From positions 1-64,000 of the forward strand of contig MGPQ01000005.1 in assembly GCA_001797465.1 (NCBI GenBank): a DNA stretch of 64,000 bases. The letters are read 5' to 3'. Position numbers and translations under genes: made by a program. Below are positions 1 through 8,874 of this stretch, one piece after another; the stretch's first letter is position 1, and every line of letters starts with the position of its first letter. Below the pieces are notes generated by a model. The model had not been told where the DNA came from. It was given only the letters and a program-made list of their open reading frames with translations, and searched no databases. This DNA comes from Deltaproteobacteria bacterium GWB2_55_19 (GTDB lineage Bacteria > Desulfobacterota > GWC2-55-46).

Positions 1-23
1 ATCCTGAGACAAGGAGCATTGAC

Positions 24-623
24 ATGACCGAGAGCGAATCACTCGCCCTTTTAAGGGAGGTCCTTTCCTACATGAGGGGCTCCTGCGAGGCCTTCGATTT
101 AAACATGAGCGGAGAGGCGCGCAGGCTCGCGTATTGTCTCCGCGTAATAGCCGAGGGGCAGGACTCGCTTCTGGACAGGCTCGGGCTCAAAAAGCTCAAC
201 TTCCATGACGGCTCGCCGGACTACGCGAAGAAGCTCGACCTCCCCTTCAGCGGGCTCGCGATAATCTCCATCGGCGGCAAGACACAGAGGTATTTCCCGA
301 GGCTTGATAACAACCTGCGCATCCAGTTCTCGTCATTCGAGAAGTGGTGGACGAAGCCTGTCCTTGTCGAGGTGGAAAAAGGCATCGACATGAACCGCGA
401 GGCGATACTGCAGAGCGTCTCGAATACGAAGGTCGGCGTCGTCGATTCCAAGCTGACCGGCGCGTTCGAAGCTATCGTAAACAAGGCCGGCCTCCCGGAG
501 ACCGGCGCCAAAGCGGCCTCTCCCGAGATGATGGAGGTCCTGTACGCGAGCGTCCGGCAGATAGCCTTCGAGGTCTTCGACACCCTCTACGGACAGTACG
601 GCGAGCACCTCCAGATACATTAA
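24..623 (+). CDS. Hypothetical protein, first of a tandem paralogue pair
   Basis: I do not recognise this 199-residue family. No signal peptide or membrane segment is visible, so it is probably cytosolic. The N-terminal third looks helical (LALLREVLSYMRGSCEAF). The middle has a conserved block, LPFSGLAIISIGG, then FEKWWTKP. The next gene repeats the same order of blocks, so the two are tandem duplicates. An AAGGAG ribosome site lies about 8 bases before the ATG. Upstream genes are outside the window, so the role cannot be inferred from context. The reading frame is real because the pair is conserved at protein level. Confidence 0.75.
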   Translation: MTESESLALLREVLSYMRGSCEAFDLNMSGEARRLAYCLRVIAEGQDSLLDRLGLKKLNFHDGSPDYAKKLDLPFSGLAIISIGGKTQRYFPRLDNNLRIQFSSFEKWWTKPVLVEVEKGIDMNREAILQSVSNTKVGVVDSKLTGAFEAIVNKAGLPETGAKAASPEMMEVLYASVRQIAFEVFDTLYGQYGEHLQIH

Positions 624-643
624 TATAAAAGGCCTGAAGCCCT

Positions 644-1264
644 GTGGGAGACGCGGCGAAGGAAAACTTGAAAGAGCTCTTGCGCGGCCTCGTCCGTTTC
701 ATGGAGGACTCTGCCTCTTCCTACGACAACGGGTTCACGGGCGAGGCGCAGAGGCTCGCCGTCTGCATCAGGGCGATAGCCGAAGACACCGGCTTTTCCC
801 GCTCACTCCTGGAGAGGCTAAAACTTAAATCCATCCTCTTCTGCGACAACTCACCAGACTACGACCAGTCCATAGGGCTCCCGTTCAGCGGCCTCGCCGT
901 CGTCACCATAGGCGGCCCGGTGAGCAGGTACACGCCTCGCCTCGGCAGGAACCCGCGGATAAAATCCGCGATGGTCCCCTTCGAGGCCTGGTGGAGGAAG
1001 ACGGAGATAGTGGATGAGGAGAAGGGGCTTGACCTCACGCGCGAGGGGATCGTCATCGCGGTATCCAACACGCAGGCGAACGATGTAGACCCGTCGCTTA
1101 ACGACAGCTTCAACAAGCTCCTCCTCAAGGCCGCCATCGGCTGGATCGACGAGCACGAGGCCGCGCGCGCCGACATGATGGTGATAGAATTCGCCTCGGT
1201 GCGCCAGATAGCCTATGAGCTGTTAAAATCCCTCCGGGAACAGGCGCCCGAGTACTTCGCCTGA
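644..1264 (+). CDS. Hypothetical protein, second tandem paralogue
   Basis: This 206-residue protein resembles its left neighbour along its whole length: EAQRLAVCIRAIAE matches EARRLAYCLRVIAE, LPFSGLAVVTIGG matches LPFSGLAIISIGG, and FEAWWRKTEIVDEEKGLDL matches FEKWWTKPVLVEVEKGIDM. It starts with GTG, 20 bases after the first gene stops, so the two are probably co-transcribed. It has no recognisable catalytic motif, transmembrane segment or signal peptide. The function is unknown. Only the duplication and the cytosolic nature are supported. Confidence 0.72.
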   Translation: MGDAAKENLKELLRGLVRFMEDSASSYDNGFTGEAQRLAVCIRAIAEDTGFSRSLLERLKLKSILFCDNSPDYDQSIGLPFSGLAVVTIGGPVSRYTPRLGRNPRIKSAMVPFEAWWRKTEIVDEEKGLDLTREGIVIAVSNTQANDVDPSLNDSFNKLLLKAAIGWIDEHEAARADMMVIEFASVRQIAYELLKSLREQAPEYFA

Positions 1265-1389
1265 CCCCCCTGCCCCCTCAACACCAGCTGACTGAAATTG
1301 ACAAATATGAAAGGCTCGCGTATCTTTTTGAAGTAACTTCCCCTACCTCGATGGGAGGGGATTGAGGGGAGGGTGAAATCTTTTCTTCC

Positions 1390-2256
1390 ATGACCATCAA
1401 CGAGGCCCTCACCTGGGCCGTAAAAAAGCTCGAAGAATTCAAAATACCCGACGCGAAGGCAGAGGCGGAGTTCCTGCTCACCCACCTCCTGAAACGCAAG
1501 AGGCACGAGCTCTATCTAAACTCCAGCCTCCCCCTGACTGAGGCCGAGGAAGAGGCGTTTCTCTCATTTATAGAACGACGCTCAAACCGGGAGCCTGCGC
1601 AGTACATAACAGGAGAGACCGAGTTCAGGGGCCACGCCTTCAAGGTCACGCGGGACACGCTCATACCGAGGCCTGAGACAGAACTGCTTATTGATGAAGC
1701 GATAGAGGCGGCGGGGTCTTTTAAGTCAAAAGCGCTTACAATAATAGACCTCTGTACGGGCTCCGGGTGTATCGCCGTCTCAACTGCCGTGGAATTACCT
1801 GACTCGATCGTCTACGCTACCGACATCTCAAAGGCCGCGCTCGTTATCGCCGAAGAGAACGCGAAAAGGAACGGAGTCGAGGGCCGCATAATGTTCATCG
1901 AAGGCGACCTCTTCTGGCCGTTACGGGATACAGACTTTAAAGGCGCGCACATCATCGTCACGAACCCGCCGTATGTCTCAGAGGCCGAAAAAGAGAGCCT
2001 CGCGCCCGAAGTAAAGGACTTCGAACCCCACGCCGCACTCTTCGGAGGCGCGGACGGGCTTGCAGTCATAAAACGGATAATCACGGAGGCCCCGGACTTT
2101 CTCTTACCGGGCGGCTTTCTCATAATGGAGATCGGCTGGGACCAGGCGGAAAAGGTAAAGGGGCTCCTTGAGGCTGACGAAAGGTACGAGGGAATAAAAA
2201 TCAGGAAGGACTACGGAGGGGTGGAGAGGATCGTGGTTGGGAGGAGGAAGGCGTAG
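1390..2256 (+). CDS. prmC: Release factor N5-glutamine methyltransferase PrmC/HemK
   Basis: PrmC methylates the glutamine of the GGQ motif in peptide chain release factors 1 and 2, using S-adenosylmethionine in the cytosol. The 288 residues have the usual length. A helical N-terminal domain is followed by the Rossmann methyltransferase fold, with the SAM loop DLCTGSGCI (residues 120-128) and the family signature NPPY (192-195) that holds the substrate glutamine. The ATG start gives the normal N terminus (MTINEALTWAVKKL). No strong ribosome site is seen directly before it. prmC usually follows prfA, which is not next to it here; the gene stands alone between repeat-rich spacers. Confidence 0.93.
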   Translation: MTINEALTWAVKKLEEFKIPDAKAEAEFLLTHLLKRKRHELYLNSSLPLTEAEEEAFLSFIERRSNREPAQYITGETEFRGHAFKVTRDTLIPRPETELLIDEAIEAAGSFKSKALTIIDLCTGSGCIAVSTAVELPDSIVYATDISKAALVIAEENAKRNGVEGRIMFIEGDLFWPLRDTDFKGAHIIVTNPPYVSEAEKESLAPEVKDFEPHAALFGGADGLAVIKRIITEAPDFLLPGGFLIMEIGWDQAEKVKGLLEADERYEGIKIRKDYGGVERIVVGRRKA

Positions 2257-2494
2257 ATATAACATTTTGCGCCCTGCCGTTTTTTTTCGGCATGGAAATT
2301 TTAAAAAACAAAAAGCCCGCAAGAAGTTTTCCCCTCTCCCATAGTGGGAGAGGGCCGAGGTGAGGGGGCCCTCTCCGGGCAGGCAAATTTGTAACGGACG
2401 GCTGGAGAATCGATTACCCCGGAGGCTCCGTACCGACTTTAGCCCTGCGCCGAGCAGTCACCCTCCCATCAAGGGAGGGGAAGTTAGAGAGCGA

Positions 2495-2690
2495 GTTTTC
2501 GTTCTGTCTTTACAAACACACAGGCGCATGGCGGAGAGCGCCTCAGGGAGGAAGCGGCGAGCGCGCCGGGGTAGATTAGACGCGTAGCGCTCTAAGGGGC
2601 GCGCGAGCGGGTGGGGGAGGTGGAAAGCGCTCTGAGCCATGCGAATGAGCGCGCGGAGCGCGCAAAAAGGCTTCAGGCAAAAAAACATTC
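2495..2690 (+). repeat. Dispersed intergenic repeat, copy A
   Basis: This stretch reappears, inverted and with scattered substitutions, at 9809-9998. The shared landmarks occur in the same order: the TCTGTCT..ACAAACACAC block, GCGCATGGCGGAGAGCGCCT, GATTAGACGCGT, CTCTAAGGGGCGCGCGAGCG, and a closing GCGCGCGGAGCGCGCAAAA. It lies between genes, and its open frames are not conserved between the copies. Confidence 0.8.
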
Positions 2691-2920
2691 GGCAGAAAGT
2701 TCGAATAGCCAAAAGAGACGTATATGGAATTCATAGAGTCCAAATCACCCCACCACTCCTCCCCTTATAAAAAGGGGAGGAGTGAAACGGCTCCCCTCCT
2801 TGACAATGAGGGGTCAAGGGAGGTCGGTTTTAACGAACCGATTTATTGCTCATTTTTCCATTTAGTCTTGCTGATGGTCTCCACCAACAAAAAACTTAAC
2901 TGGTGCGCGGAGCGCACCTC

Positions 2921-2953
2921 AAAAAAAAACGGCCCGCCTTTCGGCGGGCCGTT
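2921..2953 (-). terminator. Rho-independent terminator of the response-regulator gene
   Basis: A perfect 10-pair stem (ACGGCCCGCC / GGCGGGCCGT, loop TTTC) is followed on the minus strand by a run of nine T. It lies 12 bases past the stop of the NtrC-type regulator. Confidence 0.9.
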
Positions 2954-2964
2954 CGTAAAACAGC

Positions 2965-4356
2965 TTAATTATTCACCCCGTCCTTCACAATATCGAAGAC
3001 CTTGCACTTCTCCCAGAGCGTCTTCCTCGATACCCCAAGTAGCTTGGCGGCGAGGCTCTTGTTCCCTTTCGTCTCTTCCAACACCTTCGCGATGTACTGG
3101 CGCTCGAACTCCTTCATGGCCTTCGATAAGTTCTCGTAGCTCTGGATGTTGTGCTGTATGACCTTGAAGCACTCGGCGGCGTTAGTTATTTCTTCGGGTA
3201 AGTCCCAGGGCTGTACCTCGTCAGATTTGCCCATGACTACTGCCCGCTCTATCGTGTTCTCAAGCTCTCTCACGTTCCCCGGGAACGGGTACTTGAGTAA
3301 CAACTCCATCGCCTCAATAGAGATACCCTTAAGCTGTTTCTTGTGCTGTTCGGCGAAGAACTTCAAGAAGTGATTGGCAAGGAGCATGATGTCGCCCTGC
3401 CGCTCTCGAAGAGGCGGCAGCGTTATCGGCACGACGTTGAACCTGTAATAGAGGTCTTCCCTGAACGTCCCCTTCTGGACCTCCTTCTTCAGATCTCTCT
3501 GCGTCGCGCAGATGATGCGCACGTCCACGGACAAGGTCTCTGTCCCGCCGAGCCTGTCTATCTTTTTTTCCTGAAGGACCCGCAGGAGCTTAACCTGTAT
3601 CGCCGGTGATATCTCGCCTATCTCGTCGAGGAAAAAAGTCCCTTTGTGCGCGAGCTCGAACCTCCCCTTCTTCTGCTTCACCGCCCCGGTAAAGGCGCCC
3701 TTCTCATACCCGAAGAGCTCGGCCTCAAGGAGCGTCTCAGGCAAGGCCGCGCAGCTGATTTTGACGAACGGCTCTTTCTTCCGGACGCTGTTATAGTGGA
3801 CGGCGTTAGCGACAAGCTCCTTGCCGGTGCCGGATTCGCCGAGGATGAGCACGGTGGAATCCGTCTGCGAGACAATCTTGACCTTATCAAATATCTCCTG
3901 CATCCGCTCGCTCTTTCCGATGATGCCGCTGAAGTTGTATCTCCCCTCGACCTGTTCCTTAAGGAGGAGGTTTTCTTCCTCAAGGTCCTTGTACCTTATG
4001 ACCCTCTTGACCATGAGGAGCAATTCATCCATCGAAAATGGCTTGGTGATGTAGTCGTACGCCCCGTACTTCATCGCCTCCACGGCGGTGTCTACCGAGC
4101 CGTGCGCGGTTATGAGAATTACCATCGTGTCGGGCGAGTACCTCTTGCAGGCCTTCAGGACCTCTATGCCGTCGAGGTCCGGGAGCCGTAAGTCGGTTAT
4201 GACGACATCGAAGCTGAAGTCACGGAAGAGCGTTATGCCATCTTTGCCGAGCCCCGTCTCCCTGACCGAAAACCCTTCTACCTTAAGGGCGTCGCTGATG
4301 GATATGCGCATCAGCGGTTCGTCGTCTATTATAAGCACCTTCGGTGTCCTCAGCAT
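2965..4356 (-). CDS. Sigma-54-dependent response regulator, NtrC family
   Basis: This 463-residue cytosolic transcription activator has three domains. The receiver has acidic residues DD near 11-12, phospho-acceptor Asp55 (VVITDLRLPD) and Lys105. The AAA+ domain has Walker A GESGTGKE (173-180) and the sigma-54 contact loop GAFTGA (220-225). A Fis-type helix-turn-helix lies at the C terminus (NKSLAAKLLGVSRKTLWEK). When phosphorylated it should drive open-complex formation by sigma-54 polymerase at enhancer-controlled promoters. Its start overlaps the end of the sensor kinase gene by 7 bases, so the pair is one operon and cognate. Target genes are not evident from the window. Confidence 0.95.
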   Translation of the reverse strand: MLRTPKVLIIDDEPLMRISISDALKVEGFSVRETGLGKDGITLFRDFSFDVVITDLRLPDLDGIEVLKACKRYSPDTMVILITAHGSVDTAVEAMKYGAYDYITKPFSMDELLLMVKRVIRYKDLEEENLLLKEQVEGRYNFSGIIGKSERMQEIFDKVKIVSQTDSTVLILGESGTGKELVANAVHYNSVRKKEPFVKISCAALPETLLEAELFGYEKGAFTGAVKQKKGRFELAHKGTFFLDEIGEISPAIQVKLLRVLQEKKIDRLGGTETLSVDVRIICATQRDLKKEVQKGTFREDLYYRFNVVPITLPPLRERQGDIMLLANHFLKFFAEQHKKQLKGISIEAMELLLKYPFPGNVRELENTIERAVVMGKSDEVQPWDLPEEITNAAECFKVIQHNIQSYENLSKAMKEFERQYIAKVLEETKGNKSLAAKLLGVSRKTLWEKCKVFDIVKDGVNN

Positions 4357-6617
4357 GCCGCCTCCTTTGATGGTATAGGCAGATAGACCTTGAATACAGT
4401 CCCGTTGCCGACCTGGCTCTCCACGTCTATCCTGCCTTTATGGCGCTCGATTATACCCCTGCTTACTGAAAGCCCGAGGCCGGTCCCCTTGCCTACGCCC
4501 TTTGTCGTAAAGAACGGGTCGAATATCCTGGAGACGTTCTCAGGGGGTATGCCGCAACCGTTGTCCGCGATCTGGATGCAGAACCACCTGCCCTCGAACT
4601 TTGTCGAGACCTCTATGACGCCCTCGCCTGGCAGGGCCTGAACGGCGTTAAGGATGAGGTTCACGAGTATCTGCTCTATCTGGTGCTTATCCACGAGTAT
4701 CGGCGGGAGCCCCTGCCCGAGGTTGCGGACGAGCCTTATGTCGCGCCCTTTTATCGAGTGGACGAAGAGCGGGACTATCCCCTCTATCATCGAGTTTATG
4801 TCGGTAAGGCCCAATTCCGGCGCGTGCTGCTGAGAAAAGTCGAGCAGTTGCCTTACGATGTTCTGCACCCTCTTTACGCCGTCCTCCATGAAGTCGAGGT
4901 ACTCGACCTTACGCTCATCCGAAATCCTTGAGTTCCTGAAGTTGTAGAAGCAGTTCAAAATGCCGCCAAGGGGGTTGTTCACCTCGTGCGCTATGCCGGC
5001 GGCCAATTGACCGATCGCTGAGAGCTTTTCGCTCGCGAGTATCGAGGCCTCGAGTTCCTTTTTCTTTGTTATGTCCTCGGCCATCCATACGACGTAGTCC
5101 GCGTCCCTGCCCCTGCCCGAGAGTATCGGGAAGATGGAGGTGCGCACCATCATGTCCTTGCCGTCCTTTGAGGTTATCTTCTGCTCTATCTGGCAGGGCT
5201 CCCCGGTCTCGAAGACGTTGTTTATTATCTTGTCGAGCCCCCTCTTCATCTCCTGGTTCGGGAGATGCCCTATGAAGTTCAGGTTGTAGCAGTCCTCGCC
5301 GTTTTCGCACTTGCATACAGGGCAGGCCTGCGCGGCGTGGCGGTTCCAGACCGCGATGGATAGGTTCCGCTCAAGGACGTAGAGGCAGTACGGGAGGCTG
5401 TTTATGATGGATTCGATCAGGTTCTTCTGCTGGCGTAGCCGCACCTGGCTCTGACCTATCTTCTCCTCGTGGTCGCGGAGATTAATGACCATCTTGTCGA
5501 ACGTCCGCTCGAGGTCGGCGAGCTCGTCGTTGCCTTCCTTGACCTGCGCCTTGATGTCGAGGTTGCCCGAGGACACCAGCTGAGCCTTTTTCTTAAGCGC
5601 CTTTATGGGCCTCGTAATCCTGTACGTGATGAGAGAGCCGACGCCTGCGGCCATGACAAGCCCGATGAAGGCGATACCCGTCACCGCCTTTATGTTCTTG
5701 TACTGGAGGTCGACGAACTTCACCTTGGGCACGCCGACGAAGAGAGAACCGATTATCTTCCCCTGGTAGCTTATTATCGGGTCAAAGGCGGTTATGTACT
5801 TCTGGTGCGCGATTGCAGTCTCGCCGCGGAAGCTTAAGTTGCTGTTTACGGCCTCAACGACCTCCTTCGGTATGAGGTGGCCGAGCGTGCGCAAGCCCGA
5901 CTCCTGCCTGACGTTGGTCGCTATCTGGACGTCATTCATGGCGATTGTGGCTAAAGACCCGGGGATGGAGTCGGCCAGCGCGTCGGAGACGAAGTTGTCG
6001 TTATTGATGAGGTCGCCGGAGATGATGGCGCCTAAGACGGCATCGTTCTCGTCCATTACGGGAGTGACGACGAGGAGCATCATGCCGTCTTTGAGCTCGC
6101 CCTTGGGCCCTTCTTTTTCGGATTCGATCGTGATCCTCGCTATGCCGTCGAGGCCTTCGCTGACGAGGACGCTGTTCTGGACGACTTCGGTCGAGATGAA
6201 CGAGGTCTTTTTGTCAAGGGCCGTATCTACGAGGCCGTTAAAAGACATCCTGACGCCCGAATACGGGGAGTTCTGCGAGGCTATGAGGCGCTCTTTTTCA
6301 TCAACAACGGCCCAGAGGTCGACATACGGGCGGAACTTCTTCCAGGACTTCAACTGGTCCCTTAGGAACTCCTTGTCCTTTCTGATGATGGCGTCCTTGA
6401 AGTAGACCTCGGTCGAGGCCTGGAGCATGCCGTACTGCATCTGGTAGGCCCTGGCGTAGTACTGCATCCAGGCGGCCTTGAGGTTGTTGTTTATCGTCTC
6501 CTGGGCGTCGTCCTTTTTGCTGTTGCTTATGATGGTGGTGGTGAGGAAGGCTATCAGGACCGTGGGCAAGAGTGTAACCAGGAGGAAGGAGAGTATCAGT
6601 TTGCCGCCGATATTCAT
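4350..6617 (-). CDS. Membrane sensor histidine kinase (Cache-HAMP-PAS-HisKA-HATPase)
   Basis: This 755-residue inner-membrane kinase is the partner of the downstream NtrC-type regulator. Transmembrane helix 1 is near residues 7-30, a Cache-like periplasmic sensor spans about 35-305, and helix 2 is near 312-333. HAMP follows (334-390), then PAS (about 400-520), HisKA with phospho-acceptor His544 in AAGIAHEVNNPL, and an ATPase domain (N box around NLILNAVQAL; G1 DNGCGIP; G2 GKGTGLGLS). The PAS domain carries a tight cysteine cluster, CPVCKCENGEDC (near 432-443), plus GEPC, which could bind metal, an Fe-S cluster or haem, or act as a thiol sensor. The ligand of the periplasmic domain is unknown. 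Confidence 0.93.
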   Translation of the reverse strand: MNIGGKLILSFLLVTLLPTVLIAFLTTTIISNSKKDDAQETINNNLKAAWMQYYARAYQMQYGMLQASTEVYFKDAIIRKDKEFLRDQLKSWKKFRPYVDLWAVVDEKERLIASQNSPYSGVRMSFNGLVDTALDKKTSFISTEVVQNSVLVSEGLDGIARITIESEKEGPKGELKDGMMLLVVTPVMDENDAVLGAIISGDLINNDNFVSDALADSIPGSLATIAMNDVQIATNVRQESGLRTLGHLIPKEVVEAVNSNLSFRGETAIAHQKYITAFDPIISYQGKIIGSLFVGVPKVKFVDLQYKNIKAVTGIAFIGLVMAAGVGSLITYRITRPIKALKKKAQLVSSGNLDIKAQVKEGNDELADLERTFDKMVINLRDHEEKIGQSQVRLRQQKNLIESIINSLPYCLYVLERNLSIAVWNRHAAQACPVCKCENGEDCYNLNFIGHLPNQEMKRGLDKIINNVFETGEPCQIEQKITSKDGKDMMVRTSIFPILSGRGRDADYVVWMAEDITKKKELEASILASEKLSAIGQLAAGIAHEVNNPLGGILNCFYNFRNSRISDERKVEYLDFMEDGVKRVQNIVRQLLDFSQQHAPELGLTDINSMIEGIVPLFVHSIKGRDIRLVRNLGQGLPPILVDKHQIEQILVNLILNAVQALPGEGVIEVSTKFEGRWFCIQIADNGCGIPPENVSRIFDPFFTTKGVGKGTGLGLSVSRGIIERHKGRIDVESQVGNGTVFKVYLPIPSKEAAC

Positions 6618-6740
6618 CTACTACGCCTTTTTGAGGAGGAGCGGGGAAAAAGGCCGTTTTTCCGGTACGTTCCGGCCTTTAGGTGTGCACTGGTATAGAA
6701 AATAGAGTATTACAAAAAGGTAACACTGTCAAGAAAAACG

Positions 6741-6777
6741 GCAAAAAAGGATGGGAGGAGGCCCGAAGGGCCTCCTC
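6741..6777 (-). terminator. Rho-independent terminator in the 6.6-7.3 kb spacer
   Basis: A strong GC stem (GAGGAGGCCC / GGGCCTCCTC) is followed on the minus strand by TTTTTT a few bases later. It lies 30 bases past the stop of the 37-residue reading frame, which supports minus-strand transcription of this spacer. Confidence 0.65.
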
Positions 6778-6806
6778 TATGGGGGATGGGGTTTAAAGGG
6801 GGAGCG

Positions 6807-6920
6807 TCAAAAAGCGTAGATGCGGAGTATGGAAATGGTGATGATCAAAAGTACGGCAGGGACGACAAATCCATCGAGATTGCAGATCAATTTGTCAATG
6901 AGGTCCTGTTTTCTTTCCAT
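6807..6920 (-). CDS. Putative 37-residue single-span membrane peptide
   Basis: A short frame starts with MERKQDLIDK and continues into a hydrophobic helix (FVVPAVLLIITISIL) ending RIYAF, the layout of a small membrane protein with its charged end in the cytosol. GGAGG lies 11 bases before the ATG and an intrinsic terminator follows the stop. It sits alone in an otherwise empty spacer between the sensor kinase and the NlpC/P60 gene. Function is unknown; small single-span proteins often attach to larger membrane complexes, but no partner is visible. It was found by reading the spacer and has no homologue that I recall. Confidence 0.45.
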   Translation of the reverse strand: MERKQDLIDKLICNLDGFVVPAVLLIITISILRIYAF

Positions 6921-7057
6921 TTGTAAAGTCACCTCCTCGTAGCCTTAAGCCAGTTGCCCGGTGACCTCCCTTGTACAGCCAACATTGTACGGGTTGTAGA
7001 TTAAAGAACGATTAGAGGGCCCGGATTTAGGGAAAGACACCATAAAAACTTTTCTTT

Positions 7058-7144
7058 TCAGGGCGCGACTATTGAATAGGCGTGCGCCATGACGAAAATA
7101 TGGCCAATCCCAGAGAGAAACTCAATGGAGAGCCTTTTACCCAT
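7058..7144 (-). CDS. Possible 28-residue peptide
   Basis: The frame MGKRLSIEFLSGIGHIFVMA... ends in SIVAP and is preceded by GGGAGG six bases before the ATG. It lies 137 bases upstream of the 37-residue frame on the same strand. It has a basic N terminus and a mildly hydrophobic middle. Such a short frame can arise by chance; the good ribosome site is the only strong support. Confidence 0.25.
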   Translation of the reverse strand: MGKRLSIEFLSGIGHIFVMAHAYSIVAP

Positions 7145-7275
7145 CCGTCGCCTCCCTTCAAAGTGGATTTTAAAACCTGCTGAGTGCTGTTGTATGCTAA
7201 CGTGAAACCCATCAAATTCCAGCCAAGGCAAATATCAGCAAAATCAAAGAGTTAAAGTAAATACCTCAAGCCTTA

Positions 7276-8619
7276 TTAGAAGCTTTGCCGGCTATTATAC
7301 GCGTCGCCATCCGCCATCGCCGGCTTAACTATGGCGTTGACCGATCTGAGCCTCTCCCTGAACGGGCCGGACTTTGAGCGAGAGCCGATGTTAAGGTCTG
7401 TTACCGCGACCTTGTTTATTACCTTGAGGCGCGAGTTGTCCATGTACCCGAATATCTGGTGTATGACGTACGGTGTTCCCTTCCTCTCGCCGAGATATAA
7501 CATTATATGCCCAGGGGTCCCGAGGAGAGTGATGCCCGGCTCCGCCTCATCAAGCGCGAGCGCCATGTCTTCTCTCGTGATCTCGTATTCCTCATGGGCC
7601 CTGACGTCCCCCGCGACCGCCTGCCTGGACGAGTTCCTCGGGAGCCTTATGGACATCGTAGCGAATATCGACCTTATGAACTCCGAGCAGTCCCTCTTCC
7701 CGTCCCGCCCTCCCCAGCCGTACTCCTCGCCAAGCATCTTGAACGCCTGCCTTATGACGTTCCTCCTCGTATACGGCAGGAACCCCTTCGATACGTCAGC
7801 GCCCTTTTTTATGTAGGCGTCTTTCCATATGAGCCCATCGGCCCCTTGCGCCGGATACCTTATCGCCCACGCACCCTTAAACCGCCTTTTGGATGGATAA
7901 AAGACGGCGCCCATCGGCACGCTCGCGACGGTCTCCTTGAATTTAAGGTCAACGAAGATATCGACGGAAGATCCAGTGACTACTATTACATCCCCATCGC
8001 CACCGAGCGCCTCCCGCTCCCCGAGCGCAACCTTCTCAAGCGGAAGCCAGCCCCGGACTATCCTCGTCTGGAAGAAACCCCAGAGCCCGTCGCTGCTCGT
8101 GTGCAAAAGGGCGGCCGGCTCGCCGGGCGCTATGCTTGAATACTGGAATGTATCGAAGGCGGCCTTCTCAGGCGACTTCAATACCGGCCTGACTTCCGGG
8201 AATGCCCTGATATCCGCCCTCTCTATCACGTAACCGAACCTGACCGGGTTCTCGTCCGCAACGCCTGAGAGGTTCATATTATGCGCAAGGCCAGCGAAAA
8301 AGCCGTCGTCCAGAGGTATCCCGTCCGCGTCATACCTCTGGGGCGTGGGAAGGTGGTCCTCATTCAACCACGCTTGGAGCTGAGACCCCGATATGAGGTC
8401 AGGCAGGACGGATACATCCGCCATCTGGCCGTCTCCTTCGAGGATAGAGCGGTTCAGCGCCTCTATTTCTCCAGCCGTCATCACGGCCTTATCGGGACGT
8501 TTAAGCTTGCCTATCCAATAGTCGGAGTTGTTAACGCCCGCACGGGCCGCGGCTGACATGGACGGCAGGAGGAGAAAAACCAAAAAAAACAATGAGATGG
8601 AAAGATTTCTTGTCTTCAT
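7276..8619 (-). CDS. Secreted SH3-domain NlpC/P60 peptidase (C40 family)
   Basis: This 447-residue protein probably cleaves peptide cross-links of peptidoglycan outside the cytoplasmic membrane. A signal peptide occupies residues 1-26 (LFFLVFLLLPSMSAAARA). The middle region, about 125-270, fits two SH3b wall-binding domains (YVIERADIRAFPE, GLWGFFQTRIVRGWL). The C-terminal NlpC/P60 domain has catalytic Cys311 in RDCSEFIRSIFA, His371 in GTPGHIMLYLG and a third polar residue in VIHQIFG. The architecture matches YkfC-type gamma-D-glutamyl dipeptidyl peptidases with an N-terminal extension. It appears monocistronic. Confidence 0.9.
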   Translation of the reverse strand: MKTRNLSISLFFLVFLLLPSMSAAARAGVNNSDYWIGKLKRPDKAVMTAGEIEALNRSILEGDGQMADVSVLPDLISGSQLQAWLNEDHLPTPQRYDADGIPLDDGFFAGLAHNMNLSGVADENPVRFGYVIERADIRAFPEVRPVLKSPEKAAFDTFQYSSIAPGEPAALLHTSSDGLWGFFQTRIVRGWLPLEKVALGEREALGGDGDVIVVTGSSVDIFVDLKFKETVASVPMGAVFYPSKRRFKGAWAIRYPAQGADGLIWKDAYIKKGADVSKGFLPYTRRNVIRQAFKMLGEEYGWGGRDGKRDCSEFIRSIFATMSIRLPRNSSRQAVAGDVRAHEEYEITREDMALALDEAEPGITLLGTPGHIMLYLGERKGTPYVIHQIFGYMDNSRLKVINKVAVTDLNIGSRSKSGPFRERLRSVNAIVKPAMADGDAYNSRQSF

Positions 8620-8874
8620 ATGTCACATCCGGTACGGCTACTGCCTCGATCATTTATTATGAAAAACATTGTACTGCTTACGCCTGCGAGAGACAAGGGG
8701 GCAGGGGTGCGGATACTATCCTTTTGACTTGGACGGCCCCTTTCAGGTATATTTATCCCCCGACCGATGCGTTATCGACGGCACGCGCCCTGCTTTAATA
8801 TAGTCCATGTTCAAAAAAAAGGCTGTGACTAAAGTCCCGGCCTTTTTTTATTCATTAAAAAGGCTGACTACGAT

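Larger units (their letters stand above)
2257..2964. other. 708-base spacer rich in repeats, no gene seen
   Basis: No reading frame here looks like a protein. The spacer holds several GGGGAG-type palindromes (2322-2370, 2460-2483, 2750-2830). It also holds one copy of a dispersed repeat of about 190 bases (2495-2690) and the terminator of the response-regulator gene (2921-2953). Confidence 0.6.

Noticed and set aside
8812-8848. Interrupted hairpin with A and T runs before the DMT transporter
   Set aside because: The stem is short and broken, and no gene ends next to it on either strand.
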